Source of the DNA: Arcanobacterium haemolyticum
GTDB taxonomy: Bacteria; Actinomycetota; Actinomycetes; Actinomycetales; Actinomycetaceae
Direction: 5' to 3'
DNA length: 64,000 nt
NCBI GenBank assembly: GCA_021532125.1
Contig: JADYUX010000003.1
Coordinates: 62,001 to 126,000, forward strand
Every line of letters starts with the position of its first letter. The stretch's first letter is position 1. The notes under the pieces were generated by a model. That model worked only from the letters and a program-made list of their open reading frames with translations, ran no database searches and was not told the origin of the DNA. Shown in pieces: positions 47,032-56,191 of this stretch. The translations under genes were made by a program, and so were the position numbers.

Positions 47032-50000
47032 GTGTCTGTTCACTCCTCCGACGATTTCGGTGCAAATCAAGGTTTTATCGAAGATCTCTACGCCTCATAC
47101 GTGGCGGATCACTCCAGCGTAGGCCCGCAATGGCGCGAGCTTTTCCACCGCTGGGAAGCATCGGGGCGCCCCACACACACATCAGCTCCAACCGCCCCCG
47201 CCAGCGCATCCGACCCTCAGACGGAGCAGGCCCAGCTCGACGTGCACGCCGCAACGGACTCCCGACTCGCCGCAGCCGAAATCTCCACTGCGCGAGCCGA
47301 CCTTCCTCCCGCACCACGCGCAGCTGCACAGCCGGCACGCACCCCCTACGCCAAGCGCTACCACCTCAAAGCATCAGAGACATCACTAGGCGAATCCGTC
47401 ACTCATCCCCTCAAAGGCATCGCCAAATCCGTCGCCTCCAACATGGATGCGTCCCTCGAAGTTCCCACAGCCACGTCGTTCCGCACGGTTCCAGCAAAAA
47501 TCATGTTCGACAACCGCGCACTCGTGAACCAGCACCTCCAAGCAACCCGCGGCGGGAAGATTTCCTTCACTCATCTCATCGCATACGCCACCATCGAGGC
47601 GCTCGTCCATATGCCCGAGATGAACTACTCGTACGACATCGTTAATGGCAAGCCCTCCGTCCACGAGCCCGACCACATCAACTTCGGTATCGCCATCGAC
47701 GCACACAAGCCAGACGGAAGCCGGACCCTCGTCGTCCCCTCCATCAAGGCCGCCGAACTCATGAGCTTCTCCGAATTCCTCGCTGCCTACGAAGAACTCG
47801 TCCGCCGCGGACGCACCGGCGAACTCACCATCGAGGATTACCAGGGAACAACAGTCTCACTCACGAACCCCGGTGGGATCGGCACTACACAATCCGTGCC
47901 ACGCCTCATGAAGGGGCAAGGTCTCATCGTCGGTGTCGGTTCGATGGTGTACCCAGCAGAATTCTCCGGAACCTCCGCCGATGTCATCTCTCGCCTCGGC
48001 GTCTCCAAGACCGTCACGCTCTCCTCTACCTACGATCACCGCATCATCCAAGGAGCGACCTCCGGCGAATTCCTCCGCGCAATCGAGCACAAACTGCTCG
48101 GTCTCGACGGCTTCTACGATCGTGTCTTCCTTTCCCTCCACGTTCCGACCGAGCCATACGTTTGGGAGAAAGATGTGGAGTTCGACGAACGCCGCGAGCT
48201 CCAGCGCCCCACGCGCATTGCCCGCCTCATCCACTCCTACCGCTCGCGCGGACACCTCATCGCCGACCTCGATCCCCTGGCATTCCGCCCGCTGCGCCAC
48301 CCCGACCTCACCCTCTCCGCCTACGGCCTCACCGCTTGGGATCTCGATCGTGAATTCCCCACTGGCGATTTCGGCGAGAGCGGGCGCGCAACACTGCGTT
48401 CCATCCTCGACCAACTGCGCTCGACCTACTGCTCCACTGTGGGATACGAGTACATGCATATCTCCGATCCGGCGCAGCGTAAGTGGTTCCAAGAACGCCT
48501 CGAACATCCGCGGGCCAAGGCAACACCCGAAAAGCAGGCGCACATCCTCGAAAAGCTCAACGAGGCGGAGGCTTTCGAAGAGTTCCTTCACACGAAGTAC
48601 CTCGGGCAAAAGCGATTCTCACTCGAAGGCGGCGAATCCCTCATCCCAGCCCTCGACGAGATCCTCGCCCATGCAGCAGGCGACGGCGTGCTCGAAGTCG
48701 CAATCGCCATGTCACATCGTGGCCGCCTCAACGTCCTCACCAACATCGCAGGAAAGTCGTACAAGCAGATCTTCACTGAATTTGACGGCTTCATCGACCC
48801 GCGCACCGTCCAAGGCTCCGGCGATGTCAAGTACCATCTCGGCACCGAAGGAACCTACACGGCACCCAACGGCGACCAAACCGGCGTTTACCTTGCAGCC
48901 AATCCCTCCCACCTCGAAGCGGTAGATGGTGTCCTCGAAGGAATCGTCCGTGCTAAGCAAGATCTCAACGATCTTGGCGACGATGGTTTCGGCTATGTGC
49001 CGATCATCGTCCACGGTGACGCTGCGTTCGTCGGGCAAGGCGTTGTCACGGAAGTCCTCAATCTCTCGCAGCTGCGCGGCTACCGCACCGGCGGCACGAT
49101 CCACATCATCGTCAATAACCAAATCGGATTTACGACAGCCCCCACCTCGGGCCGCTCGTCGAACTACCCCACCGATATCGCCAAGGGGCTCCAGCTCCCC
49201 ATCTTCCACGTGAACGGCGACGACCCGGAGGCCGTCGTCCGCGTAGCCGCCCTTGCCTATGATTACCGCCAGGAATTCCACAAGGATGCGATCATTGACC
49301 TCGTGTGCTACCGCCGCCGCGGGCACAACGAAGGCGACGACCCCTCGATGACCCAACCGGTCATGTACTCCCTCGTCAACTCCAAGCGAACAACACGTCA
49401 GCTCTACAAGGAGGCCCTCATCGGGCGCGGCGAACTCACAGCAGAGCAGGCCGAGAACGTCGAAACCGCCTACCATGAGACACTCGACGCAGCCTTCCGC
49501 GAAGTGAAAGAGGCCGAAGCTGCAGCCGAATCTGGGCAACGCGACGCCATCGCAGGCCTTGAACTCCCTGTCGCGCAGCAGGAGGATGCCGGCACAATGG
49601 TCGGCTGGACTTCCGCTACCACGCCACAAATCATCGCGCGCGTTGGTGAAGCCCACCGCCAGGTTCCGGACGGCTTCACCCTCCACCCGAAGATCGCCCA
49701 GCTCTTTGAGCGCCGCGCCAAGATGAGTCACGACGGCAACATCGACTGGGGATTCGGCGAACTCCTCGCATTTGGCTCGCTCCTCATCGAGGGAATGCCG
49801 GTTCGCATGTCTGGCCAAGATTCGCGCCGTGGAACGTTCGTGCAGCGCCACGCCGTCGCTCATGACCACACGACCGGCGCCGAGTGGACGCCGCTGCGCA
49901 ACCTCACCGAAGACCAGGCAAATATCTGGATCTACGATTCCTGCCTCTCCGAATACTCCGTCCTCGCGTTTGAGTACGGATACTCGGTTGAACGCCCCGA

Positions 50001-50766
50001 TGCCCTTGTCCTGTGGGAAGCCCAGTTCGGCGACTTCGCCAATGGTGCCCAGACGGTGATCGACGAATTCGTTTCCTCCGCCGAACAAAAGTGGAGCCAG
50101 CGTTCGTCGCTCGTCATGATGCTCCCCCACGGCTTCGAGGGTCAAGGACCAGACCACTCCTCGGCCCGAATCGAGCGCTACCTACAGTTGTGCGCACAGG
50201 ACAACATGTGGGTGTGCCAGCCTTCCACCCCGGCAAATCATTTCCATATGCTGCGCACACAGGCATACTCGCGCCCGCGTCGCCCCCTCATTGCCTTCAC
50301 ACCAAAGCAGCTTCTGCGCCGCAAGGGCGCCGTCTCACAGATCGACGACTTCACCCACGGCGGTTTCCGCCCCGTTATCGACGAAGTAGATTCCTCGATA
50401 ACGAACGTCAATCGTGTGCTGCTGTGCTCGGGTCGTCTCTACTACGATCTCGTGGACGAACGCACCCGCCAGGGTGATACTCATACGGCGATTGTTCGAG
50501 TGGAACAGCTCTACCCCGATCCTGTCGACGAACTCCGTGCGGTCCTCGATCGCTACCCGAACGCTGACCTCGTGTGGGTACAGGACGAGCCAGAGAATCA
50601 GGGGCCGTGGGGCCACTTCTACCTCAACCTGTTCCGTCAGCTTGGCATCATGCCGCGTCTCGTTTCGCGGCCTGCCGCGGCTTCCCCCTCAACTGGGCAC
50701 TCGACGTCGCATTCAGCGCAGAACGCCGAGATTCTCGCCGGCGCATTCGCACGGAACACGAACTAA
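47032..50766 (+). CDS. kgd: Multifunctional 2-oxoglutarate decarboxylase/dehydrogenase E1 with acyltransferase domain
   Basis: Actinobacterial fusion protein (SucA/OdhA type) of 1,244 residues. Order: a short N-terminal E1 segment (NQGFIEDLYASYVADHSS), Ala/Pro linker, an E2-like succinyltransferase domain (about 100-340; active-site STYDHRIIQGATSGEF), then the ThDP-dependent E1 (about 375-1240; MSHRGRLNVL, HGDAAFVGQGVV, NNQIGFTT). There is no lipoyl domain, so electrons must pass to a lipoylated partner encoded elsewhere. GTG 47032 is preferred to ATG 47020, because GAGGA lies 5 nt before it and it fits the family start. It is monocistronic. Confidence 0.95.
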   Translation: MSVHSSDDFGANQGFIEDLYASYVADHSSVGPQWRELFHRWEASGRPTHTSAPTAPASASDPQTEQAQLDVHAATDSRLAAAEISTARADLPPAPRAAAQPARTPYAKRYHLKASETSLGESVTHPLKGIAKSVASNMDASLEVPTATSFRTVPAKIMFDNRALVNQHLQATRGGKISFTHLIAYATIEALVHMPEMNYSYDIVNGKPSVHEPDHINFGIAIDAHKPDGSRTLVVPSIKAAELMSFSEFLAAYEELVRRGRTGELTIEDYQGTTVSLTNPGGIGTTQSVPRLMKGQGLIVGVGSMVYPAEFSGTSADVISRLGVSKTVTLSSTYDHRIIQGATSGEFLRAIEHKLLGLDGFYDRVFLSLHVPTEPYVWEKDVEFDERRELQRPTRIARLIHSYRSRGHLIADLDPLAFRPLRHPDLTLSAYGLTAWDLDREFPTGDFGESGRATLRSILDQLRSTYCSTVGYEYMHISDPAQRKWFQERLEHPRAKATPEKQAHILEKLNEAEAFEEFLHTKYLGQKRFSLEGGESLIPALDEILAHAAGDGVLEVAIAMSHRGRLNVLTNIAGKSYKQIFTEFDGFIDPRTVQGSGDVKYHLGTEGTYTAPNGDQTGVYLAANPSHLEAVDGVLEGIVRAKQDLNDLGDDGFGYVPIIVHGDAAFVGQGVVTEVLNLSQLRGYRTGGTIHIIVNNQIGFTTAPTSGRSSNYPTDIAKGLQLPIFHVNGDDPEAVVRVAALAYDYRQEFHKDAIIDLVCYRRRGHNEGDDPSMTQPVMYSLVNSKRTTRQLYKEALIGRGELTAEQAENVETAYHETLDAAFREVKEAEAAAESGQRDAIAGLELPVAQQEDAGTMVGWTSATTPQIIARVGEAHRQVPDGFTLHPKIAQLFERRAKMSHDGNIDWGFGELLAFGSLLIEGMPVRMSGQDSRRGTFVQRHAVAHDHTTGAEWTPLRNLTEDQANIWIYDSCLSEYSVLAFEYGYSVERPDALVLWEAQFGDFANGAQTVIDEFVSSAEQKWSQRSSLVMMLPHGFEGQGPDHSSARIERYLQLCAQDNMWVCQPSTPANHFHMLRTQAYSRPRRPLIAFTPKQLLRRKGAVSQIDDFTHGGFRPVIDEVDSSITNVNRVLLCSGRLYYDLVDERTRQGDTHTAIVRVEQLYPDPVDELRAVLDRYPNADLVWVQDEPENQGPWGHFYLNLFRQLGIMPRLVSRPAAASPSTGHSTSHSAQNAEILAGAFARNTN

Positions 50767-50779
50767 TAATTGCCGTGTC

Positions 50780-50815
50780 GTGAGGGGCGCAGCTCGCCGT
50801 GGCTGTGCCCCTCAC
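50780..50815 (+). terminator. Terminator after kgd
   Basis: 9-bp outer stem (GTGAGGGGC / GCCCCTCAC) extended by an inner CAGC/GCTG pairing, 13 nt after the kgd stop. Confidence 0.7.
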
Positions 50816-51009
50816 CCGTATGCGGTACACGGTCGCCGGGTTTGCTGGTGCGCTGTCCGAGTTATCCGGCGCACGTGCCCCGGTGCGCTACGGATATCTT
50901 TTCCGTTGTTCTTCTTTTCTCGTGCCGTGACGCCCATCTTGCGGAGTAGGGTAGAAAGGCAAGAGCGCGATGTCTCCCATCCCGCCCTGTTTTCTGAGAA
51001 AGTAGAAAC

Positions 51010-51597
51010 GTGACTCGGATTATTTTCATTGGCGACGAACTCGTGGCCGGCTATGGCGACGCCCGCGCACTCGGGTGGACCGGAAGGGTACTCGCCCGCA
51101 CAGTGTGCGAACCGCCTCTCCTCCCGATGACCCTCGCAGTTCCTGGGGAGACGATCAGTGCTCTCGCTGACCGTTGGGAGGACGAAGTGACTCGTCGTCT
51201 CAATCATGACGAAGGCAGCCGCCTCGTCATCGGTTTGGGAACGCACGGCCTCGAATCAAGCAGTATGGCACGCTCCCGCCTCCATCTGGCGAACATTGTG
51301 GATTCGGCCGAACGCCTGCGCCTCAAACCTTTCGTCGTCGGCCCTCCGCCGCGCCGGGATATCTCGCCTCGCCTGCAGTCAGAGCTGACCCGCGCCTACG
51401 CTGAGGTCTGCACCCGCCGCAATGTTCCATTTGTCGATACGTTTACGCCGCTCGTCGCGCATGAGCAGTGGAACACTGACATGGCTATGACAGCGGGATA
51501 CGCGCCAGCTCAGGCGGGATACGGCTTGCTTGCCTGGCTCGTCCTCCACAACGGATGGAATTCGTGGCTTGGCATCCCCGCAGCCTCAGCGGAGTAA
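51010..51597 (+). CDS. SGNH-fold protein with altered catalytic motif
   Basis: 195 residues. The N-terminus RIIFIGDELVAGYGD matches block I of SGNH/GDSL hydrolases, but the nucleophile serine position is Glu (GDEL). Block III is GLGTHGLES rather than GxND, and the usual DxxH near the C-terminus is absent (AQAGYGLLAW). It is therefore either a non-hydrolytic relative or an enzyme with a different mechanism. The start is GTG 51010 with GAGAAAG upstream. It stands alone between kgd and the convergent ABC transporter. Confidence 0.8.
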   Translation: MTRIIFIGDELVAGYGDARALGWTGRVLARTVCEPPLLPMTLAVPGETISALADRWEDEVTRRLNHDEGSRLVIGLGTHGLESSSMARSRLHLANIVDSAERLRLKPFVVGPPPRRDISPRLQSELTRAYAEVCTRRNVPFVDTFTPLVAHEQWNTDMAMTAGYAPAQAGYGLLAWLVLHNGWNSWLGIPAASAE

Positions 51598-51631
51598 CAC
51601 AACAGATCGTCAAGTGCTGTCTGAATACAGG

Positions 51632-51663
51632 GAAAGCCCGGAGCTATAAAGCTCCGGGCTTTC
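51632..51663. terminator. Bidirectional terminator
   Basis: Perfect 14-bp stem (GAAAGCCCGGAGCT / AGCTCCGGGCTTTC) with ATAA loop, between the convergent SGNH and ABC-transporter genes; both ends are A/T-flanked. Confidence 0.9.
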
Positions 51664-51682
51664 ATCACTATCGGCAGATCTA

Positions 51683-53869
51683 TCAGCGGTAGTGGCAGGC
51701 GTTCATGTGGTCAACGCCTTCGTCGTTTGCGACGAGAACTGGCGTCTCGCTATCGCAACGCGCACGCTCAGCCTCACCAAGCGTCTGGTAGAGCGGGCAG
51801 CGCGAGCGGAAGGAACAACCCGGGTGGTTATCCGTCGGGCTCGGCAAATCGCCCACGAGGATCGTGCGTTGGCGGTTGCGTTCGATCTCCGGATCGGGAA
51901 TCGGCACAGCCGACAAGAGAGCCTGCGTGTAGGGATGCTGCGGGTTGGAGAAGACCTCGTCGACATCGCCTGTCTCAACGAACTTGCCGAGGTACATCAC
52001 TGCCACACGGTCGGCGATGTGGTGAATGACCGACAGATCGTGTGCGACGAACAGGTAGGACAGGCCGAGCTTGAGCTTGAGCTCGTCAAGGAGGTTGATG
52101 ACATCCGCCTGGATCGACACGTCAAGAGCCGATACGGGCTCGTCGAGCACGATGATCTCGGGATTCGTCGCCAATGCGCGTGCCAAGCCGATGCGCTGGC
52201 GCTGGCCACCGGAGAAGGCACCTGGGAATCGGTCCATCTGCTCCGGCTTGAGGCCAACGGTATCCATAAGCTCGCGCACACGGGCGATGACATCGCCGTC
52301 GTAGCCGAAAGCTGTCAGAGGTTCAGCGATGATGTCCTTGACGGTCATACGCGGATCAAGCGCACCCATCGGGTCTTGGAACACCATCTGAATATTGCGG
52401 CGCTTCTGGCGGCGACGGCGGCGGCTCAGCGTTGTCACATCTTCACCGTCGAGAACGATCTCGCCGGAAAGATCCTTCCCCGAGCCGAGATCCATGATCT
52501 CAAGGAGAGTCGTGGACTTACCCGAACCGGATTCGCCAACAATCGCGAGTGTCTCGCCCTTGCGCAGGTCGAAAGAGACACCATTAACCGCGTACACCGA
52601 ACCCACGCGGCGTTTCATAAGAGCGCCCTTGAGGAGCGGGAAGGTCTTGACGAGGTCGTGAACATCGAGCACCACGTCGCGTTCGGAGCGCGGAACGCCA
52701 GCCATCGAATCTGCTGGGCGCGTAGGGACGGGGAAGAGATCCTCGCCGTTGATCTGCTTATCAACAATCTCGTGGGCGCGAACACAGGCCGCCGAGTGAA
52801 CGAATACGGCGTCGTCAGCTTGGGCAAGGCCCGTGGCGACAACGACATCGTCGACTTCTTCAACGACGGCATCCTCGCCCTTAGCGCCCTCAACCTCGTG
52901 AATGTTGATGCTCTCGGACACCACGGGCTCCACCGGATTCACCGGCATAAGTGCGGGCTCCTTGACACGGCAGGCATCAACAGCGATCGGGCAGCGCTCC
53001 ACGAAGGGGCACATATCCGGGAAGTTGATAACCGTGGGTGGGTTGCCGTGAATCGGGATGAGCGGATCCTCGCGCTTGCGGTCTGCTCGCGGGATCGACC
53101 CGAGGAGGCCGATCGTGTAGGGCATATGCGGTTCGTAGAAGATTTCGTCAACCGCGCCAGTTTCCACAGGCTTTCCTGCGTACATGACAACAACATCGTC
53201 AGCCGTTCCAGCGACAACGCCCATGTCGTGTGTAATCATGATGACGCCGGCGCCGGTTTCTTCCTGGGCCTTGGCGATGACCTCAAGGATCTGTGCCTGG
53301 ATCGTCACGTCGAGGGCCGTTGTCGGCTCGTCAGCGATGAGGACGCGCGGATTGTTAGCGATAGCAAGTGCGATAACAACGCGCTGGCGCATGCCGCCGG
53401 AGAACTCATGCGGGAATGCCTTGACGCGACGCTCCGGGTTAGGAATTCCCACGAGGGCAAGTAGTTCGATAGCGCGATCGAGGGCTGCCTTATCGGAAAG
53501 CTTCTTATCGTGTGCCTTGAGGGCCTCAATGATCTGAGTGCCGATATCGAACACCGGCGTGAGCGCTGACAGCGGATCCTGGAAGATCATGCCGATGTCT
53601 TTGCCGCGGTACTCCGACATTTCTTCATCGGTCAAGCCGATAAGTTCCTGGCCGTTGAGCGTCACCGAGCCTCGGATCGAGGCGTATTGCGGGAGAAGCC
53701 CCATGATGGCGAGTGAGGTAACGGATTTACCGGAACCGGATTCACCCACGATAGCCAAGGTCTTCTTCGGAAGAAGATCGAAATTTACGCCACGGACGGC
53801 GTCTACACGTCCTGCTTCCGATGGGAAGGAGACGTTGAGATCACGAACAGAAAGGATGGGCTGACTCAT
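51683..53869 (-). CDS. Peptide-type ABC transporter, fused double ATPase (DppD-DppF)
   Basis: 728 residues holding two complete ATP-binding cassettes. NBD1 (about 5-260): Walker A GESGSGKS, signature FSGGMRQRVV, Walker B VLIADEPT, and the oligopeptide/dipeptide C-terminal block MCPFVERCPIAVDAC. A linker of about 90 residues follows. NBD2 (about 405-650): GESGSGKS, FSGGQRQRIG, IIVLDEPV, ending with CSFRSRCPLYQ. The cysteines of such C-terminal blocks can hold an iron-sulfur cluster in some transporters. It overlaps the permease gene by 4 nt (ATGA). Usual substrates are peptides, though nickel or sugars are possible. Confidence 0.93.
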   Translation of the reverse strand: MSQPILSVRDLNVSFPSEAGRVDAVRGVNFDLLPKKTLAIVGESGSGKSVTSLAIMGLLPQYASIRGSVTLNGQELIGLTDEEMSEYRGKDIGMIFQDPLSALTPVFDIGTQIIEALKAHDKKLSDKAALDRAIELLALVGIPNPERRVKAFPHEFSGGMRQRVVIALAIANNPRVLIADEPTTALDVTIQAQILEVIAKAQEETGAGVIMITHDMGVVAGTADDVVVMYAGKPVETGAVDEIFYEPHMPYTIGLLGSIPRADRKREDPLIPIHGNPPTVINFPDMCPFVERCPIAVDACRVKEPALMPVNPVEPVVSESINIHEVEGAKGEDAVVEEVDDVVVATGLAQADDAVFVHSAACVRAHEIVDKQINGEDLFPVPTRPADSMAGVPRSERDVVLDVHDLVKTFPLLKGALMKRRVGSVYAVNGVSFDLRKGETLAIVGESGSGKSTTLLEIMDLGSGKDLSGEIVLDGEDVTTLSRRRRRQKRRNIQMVFQDPMGALDPRMTVKDIIAEPLTAFGYDGDVIARVRELMDTVGLKPEQMDRFPGAFSGGQRQRIGLARALATNPEIIVLDEPVSALDVSIQADVINLLDELKLKLGLSYLFVAHDLSVIHHIADRVAVMYLGKFVETGDVDEVFSNPQHPYTQALLSAVPIPDPEIERNRQRTILVGDLPSPTDNHPGCSFRSRCPLYQTLGEAERARCDSETPVLVANDEGVDHMNACHYR

Positions 53870-54789
53870 GCGCGGCCTCCAGCCGACGAATTCGGATCAA
53901 GGGCGTCACGGAGGCCGTCAGAGATGAGAGCCACCGAGACGGTGAGAAGCATCAGTGCGGCAGCCGGGAACCAGAATGTCCAGGTTGCCGAGCGGACCGA
54001 GTTGGCACCAATCGTCAAAAGGTTGCCGAGCGAGACATCGGGGAGCTTCACGCCAAGGCCAAGGAAGGAGAGCGAGGTTTCGCTCATCACTGTCGACACG
54101 ATACCGAGGGTGAAGTTGATGATGAGAAGGGAGCCGATGTTCGGGACGAGGTGGCGCCCGACGATCTTCGCGCTGGAAACACCCATGTAGCGCGCTGCGG
54201 CCACGTACTCGCGTTCACGAATGGAGATGGCGAGCGACCATACGACTCGCGCCTGGTACATCCATCCAAAGGCGGTCAAGACGATCATGAGGATGACCCA
54301 GTCACCACCAGATCCGGCCACCATGAGTGCGATGAGAAGGAAGGAGGGCACGAGAAGCATGAAGTGGATGAAGGTGAGGATAACCTTCTCCACTCGGCCA
54401 CCGAAGAATGCCGCACCGGCACCGATAAATGCTGCGATAACGGTCGTCAAACCCGAGACGACGATAGCGATAATCATGGAACGACCGAGGCCGTGAGCGA
54501 CCTGGGCGAAAAGATCATTTCCTGCGCCCGTCGTTCCGAACCAGTGTTCGGGCGATGGCGGCATGGAGATCGCCGCGAAGTCGGCGTCCTGGTAGTTCCA
54601 CTGGGTGATGTGTGGGCCTGCGACAGCGAAGATCGCGAGGAGGATAAAGACGATGAGGCCGCCAACGGCAGACTTGTTACGAAGAAAACGACGACGGTAG
54701 AGCGTCATCTTCGACATCGTCTTAGCAGGCGCAACCTGCGGCTGAGCGGTTTCGACGGCAGCGCCGTCGGCAACGGTTGTTTGTGACAT
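53866..54789 (-). CDS. ABC transporter permease, DppC/OppC type
   Basis: 307 residues, six membrane helices. After a Thr/Ala/Gln-rich cytoplasmic N-terminus (about 40 residues) comes TLYRRRFLRNKSAVGGLIVF, the OppC N-terminal segment, and the EAA-like coupling loop REREYVAAARYMGVSSAKIVG that contacts the ATPase. The C-terminus reads LRDALDPNSSAGGRA. Start ATG is 2 nt after the first permease gene; the stop overlaps the ATPase gene. It forms the channel together with the DppB-type protein. Confidence 0.93.
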   Translation of the reverse strand: MSQTTVADGAAVETAQPQVAPAKTMSKMTLYRRRFLRNKSAVGGLIVFILLAIFAVAGPHITQWNYQDADFAAISMPPSPEHWFGTTGAGNDLFAQVAHGLGRSMIIAIVVSGLTTVIAAFIGAGAAFFGGRVEKVILTFIHFMLLVPSFLLIALMVAGSGGDWVILMIVLTAFGWMYQARVVWSLAISIREREYVAAARYMGVSSAKIVGRHLVPNIGSLLIINFTLGIVSTVMSETSLSFLGLGVKLPDVSLGNLLTIGANSVRSATWTFWFPAAALMLLTVSVALISDGLRDALDPNSSAGGRA

Positions 54790-54791
54790 GA

Positions 54792-55775
54792 TCAGCTCAC
54801 TCTCACTCGCGGATCGAGCGCAACGACGAAGATATCCGAGAGCATTGCGCCGATAGCCGTCAGGAACGCACTGAAGGCTGCTGTGGCAACAACTCCGTGG
54901 ACGTCGTTTTGGCCGATGGTCTGGACGAGGTATTCACCCATGCCGTGCCAGGCGTAAATGCTTTCCGTCATGACGGCGCCGGTGAAAACGCCTGGGACGG
55001 AGAATGCCACAGATGTTGCGATCGGGATAATCGACGTGCGCAGTGCGTGACGACGAATAGCCTGGTGGCGTGTGAGGCCCTTGGCACGAGCAGTACGCAC
55101 GTAGTCCATCTCGATGTTGTCAAGGAGGAGCGAGCGCTGCGTCATGTGGTAGCTGGCGTACGAGATAAACACCAGCGAAATTGTAGGCAAGGTGAGCCGT
55201 TGTAAGAGGTTGATGAGCCCGGGGAAGAATCCTGAGGCGTCAGAAGCACCACCCGTGACGTAGAAAATCTGCGTTCCAGCGAGCTCGTTGATCTTGATTG
55301 CTGCGAGAACGAGTACGAGGGAGGCGACGACAGTGTGCGTGTTCATGGCGACAACAGAAATGCCCTGCCAGATACGATCTGCGCGCTTGTATTGGCGGGA
55401 GGCCGTGTAGACACCGAGGCCGACGCCCAGAAGCACAGCGATGACTGTGGCTCCGAGGACGAGCTGCGCGGATACCCACATACGGACACCGATTTCGCGG
55501 TTGACGTCAGCCGTGCCGTAGATACCAGAGCCCCAGTCCCAGTGGAGGAGAATATCGGTGAGCCACTTCCACCAACGCTCAAGAATGGGCGTTTCGGGGT
55601 TGAGGTTCTTCGCATCGAGGGTCGCGAGGATTTGTTCCTCGGGGATAGGGGGTCGACGCTCGGCATAGTTCGAGCGTGGGTCCAAGAAGAAGTTGGCGAG
55701 GAAGTACGTCATATTGGTGGCGAGGAAAACCATCACCAACCAACTGATCATCCTCCGCACGAGGTATCTAACCAC
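54792..55775 (-). CDS. ABC transporter permease, DppB/OppB type
   Basis: 327 residues from GTG 55775 (VVRYLVRRMISWLVMV), chosen because GGAGG lies 7 nt upstream; the ATG at 55790 is 5 codons earlier but has no ribosome site. The six-helix permease has the coupling loop MDYVRTARAKGLTRHQAIRRHALR. A periplasmic-type loop of about 80 residues after helix 1 is longer than usual. It is the first gene of the unit: no substrate-binding lipoprotein gene is found beside it, which is unusual for the class, so the binding protein must be elsewhere or the system is partial. Confidence 0.9.
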   Translation of the reverse strand: MVRYLVRRMISWLVMVFLATNMTYFLANFFLDPRSNYAERRPPIPEEQILATLDAKNLNPETPILERWWKWLTDILLHWDWGSGIYGTADVNREIGVRMWVSAQLVLGATVIAVLLGVGLGVYTASRQYKRADRIWQGISVVAMNTHTVVASLVLVLAAIKINELAGTQIFYVTGGASDASGFFPGLINLLQRLTLPTISLVFISYASYHMTQRSLLLDNIEMDYVRTARAKGLTRHQAIRRHALRTSIIPIATSVAFSVPGVFTGAVMTESIYAWHGMGEYLVQTIGQNDVHGVVATAAFSAFLTAIGAMLSDIFVVALDPRVRVS

Positions 55776-55846
55776 GAAGTGGCCTCCCATATAGTTCGCA
55801 GATCGAGACCCGTGGGAATGCGGGTAACGACCCTACCGTTGAATGC

Positions 55847-55859
55847 GTGTAGTCTACAC
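55847..55859. promoter_or_regulatory. Palindrome upstream of the ABC transporter
   Basis: GTGTAG-T-CTACAC, perfect 6-nt arms, about 75 nt before the transporter start. On the minus strand it includes TAGACT, a possible -10 box. Confidence 0.35.
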
Positions 55860-55946
55860 ACAACTTTGGACTGCCTCGTCGTCAATATGGCGAGCATAGT
55901 GACCTAGAGAAGCGCCAAAGAAGACATCATGGCGCGGACGCCATAA

Positions 55947-55966
55947 GCATTAGCTCATTCTAATGC
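55947..55966. promoter_or_regulatory. Inverted repeat, possible operator
   Basis: GCATTAG and CTAATGC, perfect 7-nt arms with 6-nt spacer. A 20-bp dyad of this form would suit a winged-helix or TetR-type regulator; inference only. Confidence 0.35.
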
Positions 55967-56179
55967 GCGGGTAAGGTTTTCCGCGCGCAGGAGTCAATTT
56001 TACAAGAACCCCCTGATAGAAAGTGCTGTTAGGTCTTTTTTTGGCGAGATATCGCGGAAAATTCACCATCGAAACCCGCATATCTATACATGACGACGAA
56101 GATTTAATCGTGCCTACTTCCTCACACGCCTATCTCTCGCATCACGTATCACTCTCTCGCGTTCCTCCTCTCACTCCCC

Positions 56180-56185
56180 TAAGCT
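56180..56185 (+). promoter_or_regulatory. lipB -10 box, leaderless geometry
   Basis: TAAGCT, 6 nt, then GTG at 56192; no Shine-Dalgarno in between. Confidence 0.45.
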
Positions 56186-56191
56186 CGTAAT

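Larger units (their letters stand above)
55776..56191. other. Divergent A/T-rich intergenic region dppB-lipB
   Basis: 416 bp without a gene, clearly A/T-rich from about 55920 to 56110. It contains two dyads (55847-55859 and 55947-55966), a T-run at 56035-56042, GAAAATTCACC (56057-56067, also seen before kgd), and the lipB promoter at the right end. Confidence 0.5.

Noticed and set aside
48712-50157. 481-codon open frame opposite kgd
   Set aside because: Shadow of a certain gene; no independent evidence.
51692-53464. 590-codon open frame opposite the fused ABC ATPase
   Set aside because: Antisense shadow; the opposite strand carries two perfect ATP-binding cassettes.
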